A stretch of DNA of 18,064 nt from Thermodesulfovibrionales bacterium (GCA_022865525.1 JALHSV010000198.1:1-18064); one strand, 5' to 3'; shown: positions 6,397-14,570, counted from the stretch's first letter. Notes: generated by a model from the letters alone, not told the origin. Made by a program: numbers and translations.

Positions 6397-8832
6397 ATGG
6401 AGAAAAAACTGATTCTGCTCTTGGTTCCAATCCTACTGATCTGCCTAGTTTCTTCTGTCCATGCCTCTGACGTAAGGAAAGATGCGATGTGTCAAAGGAT
6501 GGCAGGGTTTCAGTATCCCCTAGATTCTGGAGGAGGATACTATGTTGGATGGGTAAGTAATTTTGATCTGGCCCTGATAGAAAGTGATTTCGCTAAAATA
6601 CATTCTTGGTTTCCACACTTCAATCTTCTAAGGATCCCAATGGATTACTTTGACATGAAGTGGGCCTTTATGCCAGGCAGGATCCAGGCAATCATTGATT
6701 TAGCTGATGAATATGGATTCAAACTGTTCATTGTTCTATTCAACAGGCTAGGAGGATCCATAGGGTATCTGACTCCTGAAAAGTATCTTCCAAGCTATTG
6801 GGCAGAGCAGGAGGCGGATCTGGCAAACATTGTTTCTCCCTTCGCAAATGAAGAAACAATCTATGCCTGGGCCTTAGAGAATGAGGCAAACGTCTTTCAA
6901 ATGGTTACATTGGGTTGGTTTGCCCACTTTATCCCATACATCAAGAGCCTAGATTCAAACCATCCTATCTCGACGTCATTTTACGGTTTGGGGCCTAATA
7001 GCTCCACAATCTTCAGGAGTCATGATCTGATTAACATGGGATTGGATTTTGTGGAGTGGCATTATTACCCAACAGAATCAGAGGATATACAGAGGGAGTG
7101 TTCAGAGATCACAAGTTACGTTAATGCTCCAATCTTTCTAAGTGAGTTTGGAACCTATAACGGATTATCAACATACAACAGGACAACCAATGACAGGATC
7201 CTGGGTGACGTTGTGACAGAATATGAGGCTAGGCTTAACGTGATCGGCGTGGCCTATTACAGATGGAGTAATGATCTGGATCCGTGGACAATTTGGAATT
7301 ATACCTCTCAAAGCCCGAAACTAGAAGGAGCATGGTTAAACGCCTATGCGCCAGGCTTTCTTAGTGATCAACCTTATGCTTATCTGGAAAAGATAGTGGC
7401 AATAAACTTTGAAACTGCCATAGTAAATGACCCTAGCTTTGAGAAGAAAGCGGTATGGCCTGATTATTCTGGGTGGGTTTCATGGAGCAACAACACGGTT
7501 TATGATCACACCAATGTTACAACATCCTCCAGGGTTACGCATGATCCTGTCAGCATCACAATAAGCGATAACGGATTTGAAGAGAACTCAAGTATAGGGT
7601 ATTGGACTTTTGATTCAGGAGGAGGATCTGGATCATATTACATAATGTCAAACACCTCTTTCATTGGGAGTAGGTGTCTGGATATGTATACGGCAAGCCC
7701 AACGGATGATCATCTCCAGATGCAACATGAGGCCATGTCAGTAGTTCCAAGGAGTGCATATATCTTGGATGGATGGATTTACGCGAAGGATGTGAGAGGT
7801 GGAGGATATGGGTTTATCGAGATAGCCTTCAGGGGCGGATCTGGGTCATGGTTGTCCTGGCATGACTCTCCGTATATCAATTTGAACTCCTCTGGATGGG
7901 TTCATGTCTATGCTGTCGGGATCTGTGATCCTAATGCTGTGGACATACAGGTTAATTGTAGGGTCAGAGCAAACGGAGGGAGCGCAATAGTGTATTTCGA
8001 TGAATTGAATCTGATTAGGATTGATCCAATGGCTTATGATGGCCTTTCCAACATGGTTGCCTATGCTCAAGGATTGAATGAGGCTTGGGGAGCTGTTCAA
8101 ATTTCCCAAAACTACACTTTCACCAATCCAACAGAGGATATTAAGAAGATATGGACGTTCTCATGTCAATTGGCTAATGTTCAATCCCCAGAGTATTGGA
8201 CGGATTGGAAAGGTGTTTATGTTCAATTAGCCTTCACCACGGATGATCCTGATGAGTGGATCTCCTGGAGTGACGGACAGCACATCAGTTTCACATATGG
8301 ATGGATTAACCTCAATGTTTCTGCTATTCCACCGTCAAACGCTAAAGGCCTTAGAATGATCATCAAGGTGGCACATTCAGAGTATGGAGTTTTCTTTGTT
8401 GATCAGGCCAGGCTTTCAGCTTGTTTCTCAGTTGCTCCGACAGATTTCTTGTATCATGGGAGGCGAAACCTCAGAGACGCCTATGACATAGATCTTACCA
8501 TCCAGGCTAACGTAAACACCAACTTCACAGGATTAGTTTATCCAGGATACGGAATGGAGATCACAGGGTCAAACGTGGAGTTTAACCAAACAGCGTTTTG
8601 GAGCTTATTCAATCAGACATCTATGGTTATTACTCTTCATTTTGGTGAAGGGGCAATAGACATCTGGATGCCCATCATGTTGATTCTGGGATTGTTGGGC
8701 CTAATACTCGTAGTCATACTCCCTGCCTTCGTGGTGTATGAAATCAGAAAGAAGAAATACGGTTTCATTGTGACGGGGTTCTTCATCTGGATGATAGCGA
8801 TTTGCCTGGTGATTGGATGGCTATGGGGTTGA
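6397..8832 (+). CDS. Membrane-anchored GH5-like (clan A) glycoside hydrolase
   Basis: 811 residues. A signal peptide (1-23, ends VHAS) is followed by a TIM-barrel of about 310 residues with clan GH-A landmarks in order: FNLLRIPM (Arg79), WALENEAN with the likely acid/base Glu163 after Asn162, WHYYP (His222, Tyr224), IFLSEFG with the likely nucleophile Glu250, and YYRW (Trp290). Residues about 340-540 and 545-680 look like two beta-sandwich, carbohydrate-binding-like modules, each holding a D/E-rich strand with FxE or FVDQ. A polar domain leads to two membrane helices (755-779 and 789-810) with a basic loop KKK between. It should cut beta-linked polysaccharide outside the cell or from the virion surface. 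It carries many N-x-S/T sites. Virus-borne enzymes of this type are known in phages as depolymerases; in archaeal viruses they are little described. The substrate cannot be read from sequence. Confidence 0.85.
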   Translation: MEKKLILLLVPILLICLVSSVHASDVRKDAMCQRMAGFQYPLDSGGGYYVGWVSNFDLALIESDFAKIHSWFPHFNLLRIPMDYFDMKWAFMPGRIQAIIDLADEYGFKLFIVLFNRLGGSIGYLTPEKYLPSYWAEQEADLANIVSPFANEETIYAWALENEANVFQMVTLGWFAHFIPYIKSLDSNHPISTSFYGLGPNSSTIFRSHDLINMGLDFVEWHYYPTESEDIQRECSEITSYVNAPIFLSEFGTYNGLSTYNRTTNDRILGDVVTEYEARLNVIGVAYYRWSNDLDPWTIWNYTSQSPKLEGAWLNAYAPGFLSDQPYAYLEKIVAINFETAIVNDPSFEKKAVWPDYSGWVSWSNNTVYDHTNVTTSSRVTHDPVSITISDNGFEENSSIGYWTFDSGGGSGSYYIMSNTSFIGSRCLDMYTASPTDDHLQMQHEAMSVVPRSAYILDGWIYAKDVRGGGYGFIEIAFRGGSGSWLSWHDSPYINLNSSGWVHVYAVGICDPNAVDIQVNCRVRANGGSAIVYFDELNLIRIDPMAYDGLSNMVAYAQGLNEAWGAVQISQNYTFTNPTEDIKKIWTFSCQLANVQSPEYWTDWKGVYVQLAFTTDDPDEWISWSDGQHISFTYGWINLNVSAIPPSNAKGLRMIIKVAHSEYGVFFVDQARLSACFSVAPTDFLYHGRRNLRDAYDIDLTIQANVNTNFTGLVYPGYGMEITGSNVEFNQTAFWSLFNQTSMVITLHFGEGAIDIWMPIMLILGLLGLILVVILPAFVVYEIRKKKYGFIVTGFFIWMIAICLVIGWLWG

Positions 8833-8836
8833 TCTG

Positions 8837-9100
8837 ATGGCAGGAGACTTTATCGAGTTTTTCAACGAGTTGCTCCTTGGCTCTGGGGCCTGGTTTGGCC
8901 TGATCCTAGCCTGTGCAATTCTCTTGGTCATCGCCTCAATCAACAAGTTTGGAGGAATCATAGCCATGCCAGTGGCCATCCTAATCAGCTTTGAATATAT
9001 GGATCATGACCTGGGATGGAACGCTGTCATCATGTTCTTTTGTGGAATAGTGGTTTTGATCGGATCAGTTTACAGCTTGAACAAAGGAGAAAAGAGATGA
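8837..9100 (+). CDS. Small three-helix membrane protein
   Basis: 87 residues from ATG 8837, 4 bases after the hydrolase stop; an in-frame ATG at 8813 lies inside that gene and is less likely. Helices lie at about 19-36 (WFGLILACAILLVIASI), 40-55 (GGIIAMPVAILISFEY) and 62-81 (AVIMFFCGIVVLIGSVYSL), followed by a basic end. Not recognised. It overlaps the next gene by 4 bases. Its close coupling with exported proteins suggests a virion or membrane-complex part. Confidence 0.68.
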   Translation: MAGDFIEFFNELLLGSGAWFGLILACAILLVIASINKFGGIIAMPVAILISFEYMDHDLGWNAVIMFFCGIVVLIGSVYSLNKGEKR

Positions 9101-9573
9101 ATAAACCGATTTTGGCCTTTGGCCTGATTGCTGTTTTCTGCCTGGCCTCAATAGTAAACAACCAATTCCAGGGATCCATGTTTGTCCTGACTGTGTATGG
9201 AGCTGACTCCTATGGGAATGACATAACGCACATCCACGTTTACCAGGGTGGTTCCCTGTTGGTCAATTTCACCACTACAGGAGGATCCCAAAGAATCAAT
9301 GACAGTGTTTCAATACATTTTGAGGTTTACGTCAAAATCAATAGTTCTCTTGTCTCTAGTGAGGCAGAGGCCATAAGTTACACTAGGGTAAACATGAGCA
9401 TCATGAACGTGAACACTACATATATCTGGAATAACGTGGCTTTGAACAGTTCAGGAACTGCAACTCTGATAGGATCATACTATTACCATCAGAAATATGG
9501 GGATTGGACATCTAGCCTTCCAGTGGCAGGAGCTACATATAATTGCTCAGTCGTTTATCAAGCCTATTTCTAG
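9097..9573 (+). CDS. Small secreted beta-rich glycoprotein
   Basis: 158 residues from ATG 9097, chosen for its ATGA overlap with the upstream stop and AAAGGAG before it. A signal peptide covers about 1-22 (ILAFGLIAVFCLASIV). The remainder alternates hydrophobic and Thr/Ser residues with at least six N-x-S/T sites (NFT, NSS, NMS, NTT, NCS), indicating a beta-sandwich outside the cell. No membrane anchor at the C-terminus. The last 31 bases overlap the next gene in another frame. Function unknown; possibly a subunit of the neighbouring large spike. Confidence 0.68.
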   Translation: MNKPILAFGLIAVFCLASIVNNQFQGSMFVLTVYGADSYGNDITHIHVYQGGSLLVNFTTTGGSQRINDSVSIHFEVYVKINSSLVSSEAEAISYTRVNMSIMNVNTTYIWNNVALNSSGTATLIGSYYYHQKYGDWTSSLPVAGATYNCSVVYQAYF

Positions 9574-11516
9574 TAGGCTTAGTCTTATGTGAGATTCTGC
9601 TTTTCTCCCCTGTTGTTGATTGCACAACGATTGATAATATCCTGGGCCAAAACTTCTATTTTCATAGAGAACTGAGCGGAATTGGAAATTATAGATTCTT
9701 AAACTCTACTTTTCCATCGTATTCAGATAGCAAAAACGTCACTCAAACCATTCCTGTTGGGGTCTGGGAGATTGGTGATGGATGGATAACTAATGCGGTT
9801 CCTAGAAATATCACGTTGGAACGTGCTTACAACTTTCTGTTTTCGGTTTGGGGTGGAGGTGGAGGAAATGCTATGGTGTTCTTCAAGTTCTACGCTTATA
9901 GGAGTGGGGTTGAACATTTCCTTTTTACCTCTAATCCTTCAGAACAGCTTATTGTGAACGCTTCTGAGTTGCTTTGGCAACATAGAACTAGGGAAGTTTC
10001 TCTTAGCGTTTTGGAGGGTGATCGTCTTGTTCTTAGGCTTTTCTTGGACGTTTCTGTTGCTGGAACATTTGGATTAGGATATGATTGTGTTCAGTACCCT
10101 AGTTACGTGAATGATCCTACTGAGACAAGGTATATGCGTCTTGAGACGGGGAGTGTGAATGGTGGAACTTTTCAATGGCTTAACACTTCTCAAGGAGTTA
10201 TTGACACTAACTCTCAGAGGAATTTGGCTAGTGTTTCAAGCGAGTTTCTTTACCCTACTAGTGACGTTGCTGTTTCTTGGCAATGTTCAAGCGGATCAGT
10301 TCATTATAGTTTGATTGATGAGGCTTCTTATGATGATGCTGATAGCGTTGGCTCTAAGGAGCCTTCTGTTCCTGACCATAAGGTTGATCTTTATGGTCAT
10401 ACGGCCTTAAGTACGTCCTCTCCTATTTCGCGTATTAGCTTGATTGTTAGGCGTAGGGGTTACGGTAGCATTTATGTTGGGTGGGTTATTGGTGGTACAT
10501 TCTATTTTCAAACTATTACGGCGGGTGGTGCAAGTTGGGCTTTTGCTATGGTTTGGTGGGATTCTAGTCCCGCAAGTGGTGTAGGTTGGACTAAAAGTGA
10601 GGTTAATGGGGCTTCCATGCAGATTCAACAGCATGGAACTTTCGATCAGATTGCTAATGTTAGCCAGTTGTATGCTAGGGTTTACTATTATTCTGATTCA
10701 ACTTGTTATTGGGGCTTCACGGTTTGCAAGCGTGATAGTGGTGGCTCTGAGACTACTTTGACTAGTGGTGTTCAAACTTTCCTTACAAGTTCTATTAGTG
10801 CGTTTTTGCTTGATGGTGGAAGGTTGTATAATGTTACTTGGTCATGTCCTTTGACGGTGTTAAGCTCAACTGATAGTGTTGTTGTTGGAGTGTTCTATAA
10901 GGTTAGTGTTGGTTCTTGGTATCTTCATACGGGATATAATTTTTCTACTTCCCAGCTTGGTGGTGAGTTGTTGAATGGTTCTGTTTGGACTTTGCATTTT
11001 TATCTATATCCTTCCGTTAGTGTGACTTATGTCTATTGTGCGCTTCGTTGGGGTTCTAGTATTTATAACAGTCGTATTGAAGGTTTCGTTTGGACTGAGG
11101 CCACAAAGGTTTGGCAGAATGTTTCAACGTGGGGATTCCAATTATTAACTCGCCAGTGGACAACCGTTGGAACATGGGGTTATCAGCTCTTAACTAGGCA
11201 ATGGATCAACATTTCAACGTGGAACTTTCAATTAGTGACTATGGCCTGGAACACTGTTGGAACGTGGACTTTACAGATCCTGCCAAAACAGTGGAATATG
11301 GTAGAAACGTGGGCTCTCCAGTTTCTAACTAGGCAGTGGACAACCATTGACGCCTGGCTCTTTCAACTAGACGTATTAGGATGGCACACAATATCAACGT
11401 GGGTTTTCGTTCTTGGAGGGGCCTCAAACATTCCTGTCCTATTCATTGGCCTAGCGTTCTTTAGTTGTTTGGCCCTGGCCATCTTTGGATTGAGACTTAA
11501 GAAAAGAAGGCTTTAG
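9543..11516 (+). CDS. Large anchored surface protein with 15-residue Trp repeats (putative spike/adhesin)
   Basis: 657 residues from TTG 9543. No better start exists, this one gives a clean signal peptide (LFLVGLVLCEILLFSPVVDC), and AGGAG precedes it. Residues 30-515 form a long beta-rich, Ser/Gly/aromatic-rich ectodomain with many N-x-S/T sites. Residues 524-613 are six tandem 15-residue repeats of form W-x-x-V/I-x-T/A-W-x-F/L-Q-L-x-x-x-x, with a seventh partial copy. A membrane helix (about 632-650) and a basic end KKRRL follow. The layout signal, globular head, repeat stalk, anchor is that of a virion spike or adhesin. Base use changes inside the gene: about 9950-11100 is rich in T-ending codons, unlike both flanks. 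Its 3' end overlaps a minus-strand gene by 66 bases. No known family. Confidence 0.8.
   Translation: MLSRLSSLFLVGLVLCEILLFSPVVDCTTIDNILGQNFYFHRELSGIGNYRFLNSTFPSYSDSKNVTQTIPVGVWEIGDGWITNAVPRNITLERAYNFLFSVWGGGGGNAMVFFKFYAYRSGVEHFLFTSNPSEQLIVNASELLWQHRTREVSLSVLEGDRLVLRLFLDVSVAGTFGLGYDCVQYPSYVNDPTETRYMRLETGSVNGGTFQWLNTSQGVIDTNSQRNLASVSSEFLYPTSDVAVSWQCSSGSVHYSLIDEASYDDADSVGSKEPSVPDHKVDLYGHTALSTSSPISRISLIVRRRGYGSIYVGWVIGGTFYFQTITAGGASWAFAMVWWDSSPASGVGWTKSEVNGASMQIQQHGTFDQIANVSQLYARVYYYSDSTCYWGFTVCKRDSGGSETTLTSGVQTFLTSSISAFLLDGGRLYNVTWSCPLTVLSSTDSVVVGVFYKVSVGSWYLHTGYNFSTSQLGGELLNGSVWTLHFYLYPSVSVTYVYCALRWGSSIYNSRIEGFVWTEATKVWQNVSTWGFQLLTRQWTTVGTWGYQLLTRQWINISTWNFQLVTMAWNTVGTWTLQILPKQWNMVETWALQFLTRQWTTIDAWLFQLDVLGWHTISTWVFVLGGASNIPVLFIGLAFFSCLALAIFGLRLKKRRL
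11112..11420 (+). repeat. 45-bp coding tandem repeats (six and a partial seventh)
   Basis: Units start at 11112, 11157, 11202, 11247, 11292, 11337 and 11382, each opening with the TGG codon. They diverge in bases (for example CAATTATTAACTCGCCAG against CAGCTCTTAACTAGGCAA) while keeping both Trp and Q-L positions, so selection acts on the protein. They are not a CRISPR array, since the units abut with no spacers. Confidence 0.85.
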
Positions 11517-11681
11517 AATTCCATAGAATATCACTAATGCTGGCAGAAAGAAAAGAAGGGTCACTATCATGTATAACTCGAATACCCTGCCATGTCCATT
11601 ATTTGATATCAATGCCATAATGAACCAAACTATTGACGGAATGAAGATGGCCCTAGTTAAGATGTGGCTTAGAATACTCAT
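11451..11681 (-). CDS. Small two-helix membrane protein
   Basis: 76 residues from ATG 11681, preferred over GTG 11690 because AGGTGA lies 5 bases upstream of it. Helices lie at about 8-27 (LTRAIFIPSIVWFIMALI) and 38-57 (YMIVTLLFFLPALVIFYGIL); the tail is Lys/Gln-rich. It runs toward the spike gene and overlaps its 3' end by 66 bases in antisense, which supports a compact viral genome and may allow antisense control. A TATA-like box in the 18-bp repeats upstream supports separate transcription. Function unknown. Confidence 0.65.
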   Translation of the reverse strand: MSILSHILTRAIFIPSIVWFIMALISNNGHGRVFELYMIVTLLFFLPALVIFYGILKPSFLKSQSKDGQGQTTKER

Positions 11682-11712
11682 CCTAGTCACCTAAAATACA
11701 ATGAAAGATGTG

Positions 11713-11747
11713 GGATATATTAATGTATGTGGATATATGAATGTATG
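11713..11747. promoter_or_regulatory. Tandem 18-bp repeat in the promoter of the 76-residue gene
   Basis: GGATATATTAATGTATG (11713-11729) and GGATATATGAATGTATG (11731-11747) differ by one base and are 18 bp apart. Read on the minus strand, each holds an ATATATCC TATA-like core, and the copy near 11715-11721 lies about 37 bases from ATG 11681. This may be a doubled promoter or a pair of binding sites. Confidence 0.5.
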
Positions 11748-11749
11748 CG

Positions 11750-14059
11750 TTATCTCCAATCAGGCCAAAAGAGCGCATATAGACTTATGCCAGTAGCGTT
11801 CAGGGTTGTTCCATTATAGAAAGTTGCTGTCCCCATGTAGTTGATGCAGGGTTGTCCTGCCCTTGTTCCAGCGATATGATTTGGCCAATCTATGACGTCC
11901 CACATCTCCAGGAACAAGTGAATTGTGTACGGAGTATATCTACGTCCAATCCAGGGAGGCCCAACATAGCCAGGAGGAGGATCCGTCCAATAAAGGCCTA
12001 ACCCTCCAGATGGATCAAACTCCTCCATCCATACTTTCAAGGTTCCTAATCCTGTTTGATAAGTTCCATATTGGCCAAACACTGCTCCTAGCCTAATAGC
12101 ATCCATAGCGTTCACAAATCCGTCTTTCGTTATGTCGCAAGTGTAATCCCACCTTGGAAATGTTGGGCCTCCGCCAGGATCAGATTCCCTTGATCCAAAT
12201 CTGTATCCTAACCGAACGGAGTCTTTTGCCATAATGAATCCGTCATCGTTAATATCTGAATCCAGAGCGGACAGAGTGTAAGTCATATATGGCCTCAAAG
12301 GAGTTGGATAAGCTGTTAATCCTCCAAATCGTGGAATGTTTTGGATGCCATCAGCTCTTGTTTTTACCTCCACTGCATCAGTATTTGTGTAAGAGGATCC
12401 TGTTCCCCACCTCATATCGGTTAAACTGATGTCCCCAAACTGGAACAACCATGATCCTCCAATGGTTTCAACTCCCATTGCGATGGTCATGAGCTGAAAA
12501 CCCAGAACGTCAAAGGCTTTTTTCGGAGGACTAATTGGAATTGTTCCCCATCTCTCAATCTGATATACGCAATCAGGTATTTTGGCTCCTACATCATAAA
12601 TGAAATAATGCCATTGATCATTAAAGGGCATAGCAAATGGAAGGGTCATTATGTGTAGATCATTATCATGTGTTGTTCTCGAACAGAATCCCTCAAATGG
12701 CCACCACCCTGGATTGCATGATGTAAAGCCAGGGTCACCAATTTTGACTATCCATCTAGTCATGAAGATCTCCAGGATAAACATATTTGGCCCCGCGAAT
12801 GGGTCAGGTTCGTGGAAATTGAAAAGCCATTTGTACTCGTCATGGATGTTATCGTGAACCCACACGTTGAAATAAAGCATTATTGTGGCTCCAATCGTTG
12901 GCCACGGAAATGTTGGAACTGCCTGGAGGCCATACCATACTGGAGCTGAATGTTTCCCTGTTGCCTGGAGGATTATCTGATCATTCCCGATGTCATGTGG
13001 AATATACGGATAGTTGATCATTGGTTTGAGGATCTTATTGTTCCAATCTAGGCAGTTAGAATTAAGATGCGGATAATACCCCTGCCTGGCAATGCAATCA
13101 CCCCAGGCGTCAGTTCCAACTCTCTTAGAATAAGCTGTGAACGTCCCCTCTTCGTTTATGATTGGAATGTCGGCTCCTAAAACTACTTCATAAAAAGTTT
13201 TGCCCGTCCCCTCCTCTGTAAATCCTAATATGTCATGTCCATCGGCCCAAAAGTGGATTTGTTTTGTTACAACTAGATTATTATAGAATCCAATGTTGTG
13301 GTTCGTTAGATTGCTCATGTAGTCAGGCCAACCTAAATCCAGCATATCGTTTTTTCCGACAATGATGTTTGTCGTTTTATTAACCCATGAGGCATTGTTG
13401 GCCAGGTGATCCCACATATACGGAGGATCTGTAAACATTATCCCTGTCATATTGAGTGGGCCAGCGCATAAAGTAGCGGAATCATAATATTGATTTCCAT
13501 TGAGTATCGTTGTGTTTCTATAAACCATCTCATAGGCCATCGCTAAGGCCCCTGCTGAAAGGCCCAAATAATGAATGTTTGCGTATTGAGTATGAAGATA
13601 TGACGTTAGATTGTAAAGGACGTCTGTTCCATGCCATCCAGATACTCCATAATATATTGTGTTTTTGTTTGTGATGACCGTCATATACTCGGTGAAGGGA
13701 TACCAACTGGATTCTGAACCTCCATCAATATGGCCAATTGTTCCACCTCCAAAACAGATTAGAACAGAGGAATTAGTTGGTGAACGATTCAAAATCCTGT
13801 AATTCACTCCATGAATTGTTATATCACCCCAAGAATCATCAATCCCTGGGACACGGGCGTAAGAGTCAGGATCCAGGCCAGTTGTGAAGTTCTCCCACGC
13901 ATAGGATGAACTAATGTATGGATCATTGACTGTTTGGATATAGGTCTTTGGAACCTGGATCTGGGCATTGACGCTTTCTATCTTCAGGATTTGGAGAGGG
14001 GAGAAAATGGAGAAAGTTATCAGGAGGATCAATCCAATGGAAAACGTGAGTTTGTGCAT
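11750..14059 (-). CDS. Secreted alpha/beta hydrolase with beta-sandwich and dockerin-like repeats
   Basis: 769 residues. The signal peptide is 1-32 (ends VNAQ). An alpha/beta-hydrolase-like domain (about 80-290) shows strand VLICFGGG, the nucleophile elbow GLSAG (Ser168), a likely acid in VGKNDMLD (Asp238 or 241) and a likely base in ADGHD (His275). Residues about 340-590 are aromatic and beta-rich and look like a binding sandwich. Residues 602-613 (D-x-N-x-D-G-x-I-x-x-x-D) and 642-653 (D-x-T-x-D-G-x-V-x-x-x-D) are paired calcium loops, each followed by RLG and a phenylalanine-Gly, as in type I dockerins or archaeal surface proteins. A further beta domain ends the chain; no anchor. Substrate unknown, with an esterase or polysaccharide deacylase as options. 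It has its own leader region and may be a cargo gene rather than a virion part. Confidence 0.78.
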   Translation of the reverse strand: MHKLTFSIGLILLITFSIFSPLQILKIESVNAQIQVPKTYIQTVNDPYISSSYAWENFTTGLDPDSYARVPGIDDSWGDITIHGVNYRILNRSPTNSSVLICFGGGTIGHIDGGSESSWYPFTEYMTVITNKNTIYYGVSGWHGTDVLYNLTSYLHTQYANIHYLGLSAGALAMAYEMVYRNTTILNGNQYYDSATLCAGPLNMTGIMFTDPPYMWDHLANNASWVNKTTNIIVGKNDMLDLGWPDYMSNLTNHNIGFYNNLVVTKQIHFWADGHDILGFTEEGTGKTFYEVVLGADIPIINEEGTFTAYSKRVGTDAWGDCIARQGYYPHLNSNCLDWNNKILKPMINYPYIPHDIGNDQIILQATGKHSAPVWYGLQAVPTFPWPTIGATIMLYFNVWVHDNIHDEYKWLFNFHEPDPFAGPNMFILEIFMTRWIVKIGDPGFTSCNPGWWPFEGFCSRTTHDNDLHIMTLPFAMPFNDQWHYFIYDVGAKIPDCVYQIERWGTIPISPPKKAFDVLGFQLMTIAMGVETIGGSWLFQFGDISLTDMRWGTGSSYTNTDAVEVKTRADGIQNIPRFGGLTAYPTPLRPYMTYTLSALDSDINDDGFIMAKDSVRLGYRFGSRESDPGGGPTFPRWDYTCDITKDGFVNAMDAIRLGAVFGQYGTYQTGLGTLKVWMEEFDPSGGLGLYWTDPPPGYVGPPWIGRRYTPYTIHLFLEMWDVIDWPNHIAGTRAGQPCINYMGTATFYNGTTLNATGISLYALFWPDWR

Positions 14060-14262
14060 AAATCACTCTAGGGCCTTTTCACTTATGAGGTTTTCCATCT
14101 GACCACAATAATCAAAAGAGAAAACTCTGCCTATTGAAGCAAAAAAAGAAGCAAAAAACCCATATAACGATATACTTTTAATGACACACTACATATAGAT
14201 ACATATGTTGTCTTTATTCTCTAAATTAAGAATCTAATAGAATCTTGGATAAAATCATCTTA
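14060..14262. promoter_or_regulatory. AT-rich intergenic region upstream of the secreted hydrolase gene
   Basis: No gene of meaningful length. GAAGCAAAAAAA and GAAGCAAAAAA stand in tandem at 14136-14158, reading as T-tracts on the minus strand; these may terminate the HTH gene's transcript. TATA-like runs lie at 14163-14181 and 14189-14205 (ACATATAGATACATATG). GAGTGAT just before ATG 14059 is a weak ribosome binding site. The most AT-rich long gap in the circle, so it is also a candidate origin. Confidence 0.4.
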
Positions 14263-14559
14263 TTAGGGTGGTTTTTCCCCTATGCCCAGAACCCATTGCT
14301 CCCAGGCAGGAAAGAACCTTATGATCTGTGTCCATTGGCGCGCTCTGCATAGTTGTCTTATTGTGTTTGGGATTTTTCTCATGTCCTGCCTGGGCAGGAT
14401 GCCATATTGGATGGCTCTCTGGATTTTGCGGAAAACTATTGATGTGGATCTTCCGAAGGCCTTGGCGATTGTGTTGATGGAGTATCCTATGCGTCTTAGC
14501 TTGATGTATGCGGAGGCTTCTCTTTTCATCAGGTTGATTCTCAGGTTTTTTCTCTCCAT
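14263..14559 (-). CDS. Helix-turn-helix DNA-binding protein
   Basis: 98 residues from ATG 14559; an ATG at 14529 (MKREASAYIK) is a second choice. Residues 11-50 form a basic homeodomain-like helix-turn-helix, with REASAYIKLRRIGYSINTIA as helices 1-2 and AFGRSTSIVFRKIQRAI as the turn and recognition helix. This resembles the N-terminal domain of resolvases and transposases, but no catalytic part follows. The C-terminal half is basic and Trp-rich. A perfect 19-bp palindrome 12 bases upstream of ATG overlaps the expected transcription start, so self-repression is likely. It probably acts as a regulator of the minus-strand early genes. Confidence 0.72.
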   Translation of the reverse strand: MERKNLRINLMKREASAYIKLRRIGYSINTIAKAFGRSTSIVFRKIQRAIQYGILPRQDMRKIPNTIRQLCRARQWTQIIRFFPAWEQWVLGIGEKPP

Positions 14560-14570
14560 TGGACATTTGT

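Noticed and set aside
5898..6398. A 166-codon minus-strand frame.
   Set aside because: Antisense shadow of the exported 251-residue gene, with no membrane or domain pattern of its own.
11112..11420. Regular 45-base period, first taken as a CRISPR or minisatellite array.
   Set aside because: Units abut without spacers, stay in frame and conserve protein positions more than bases.
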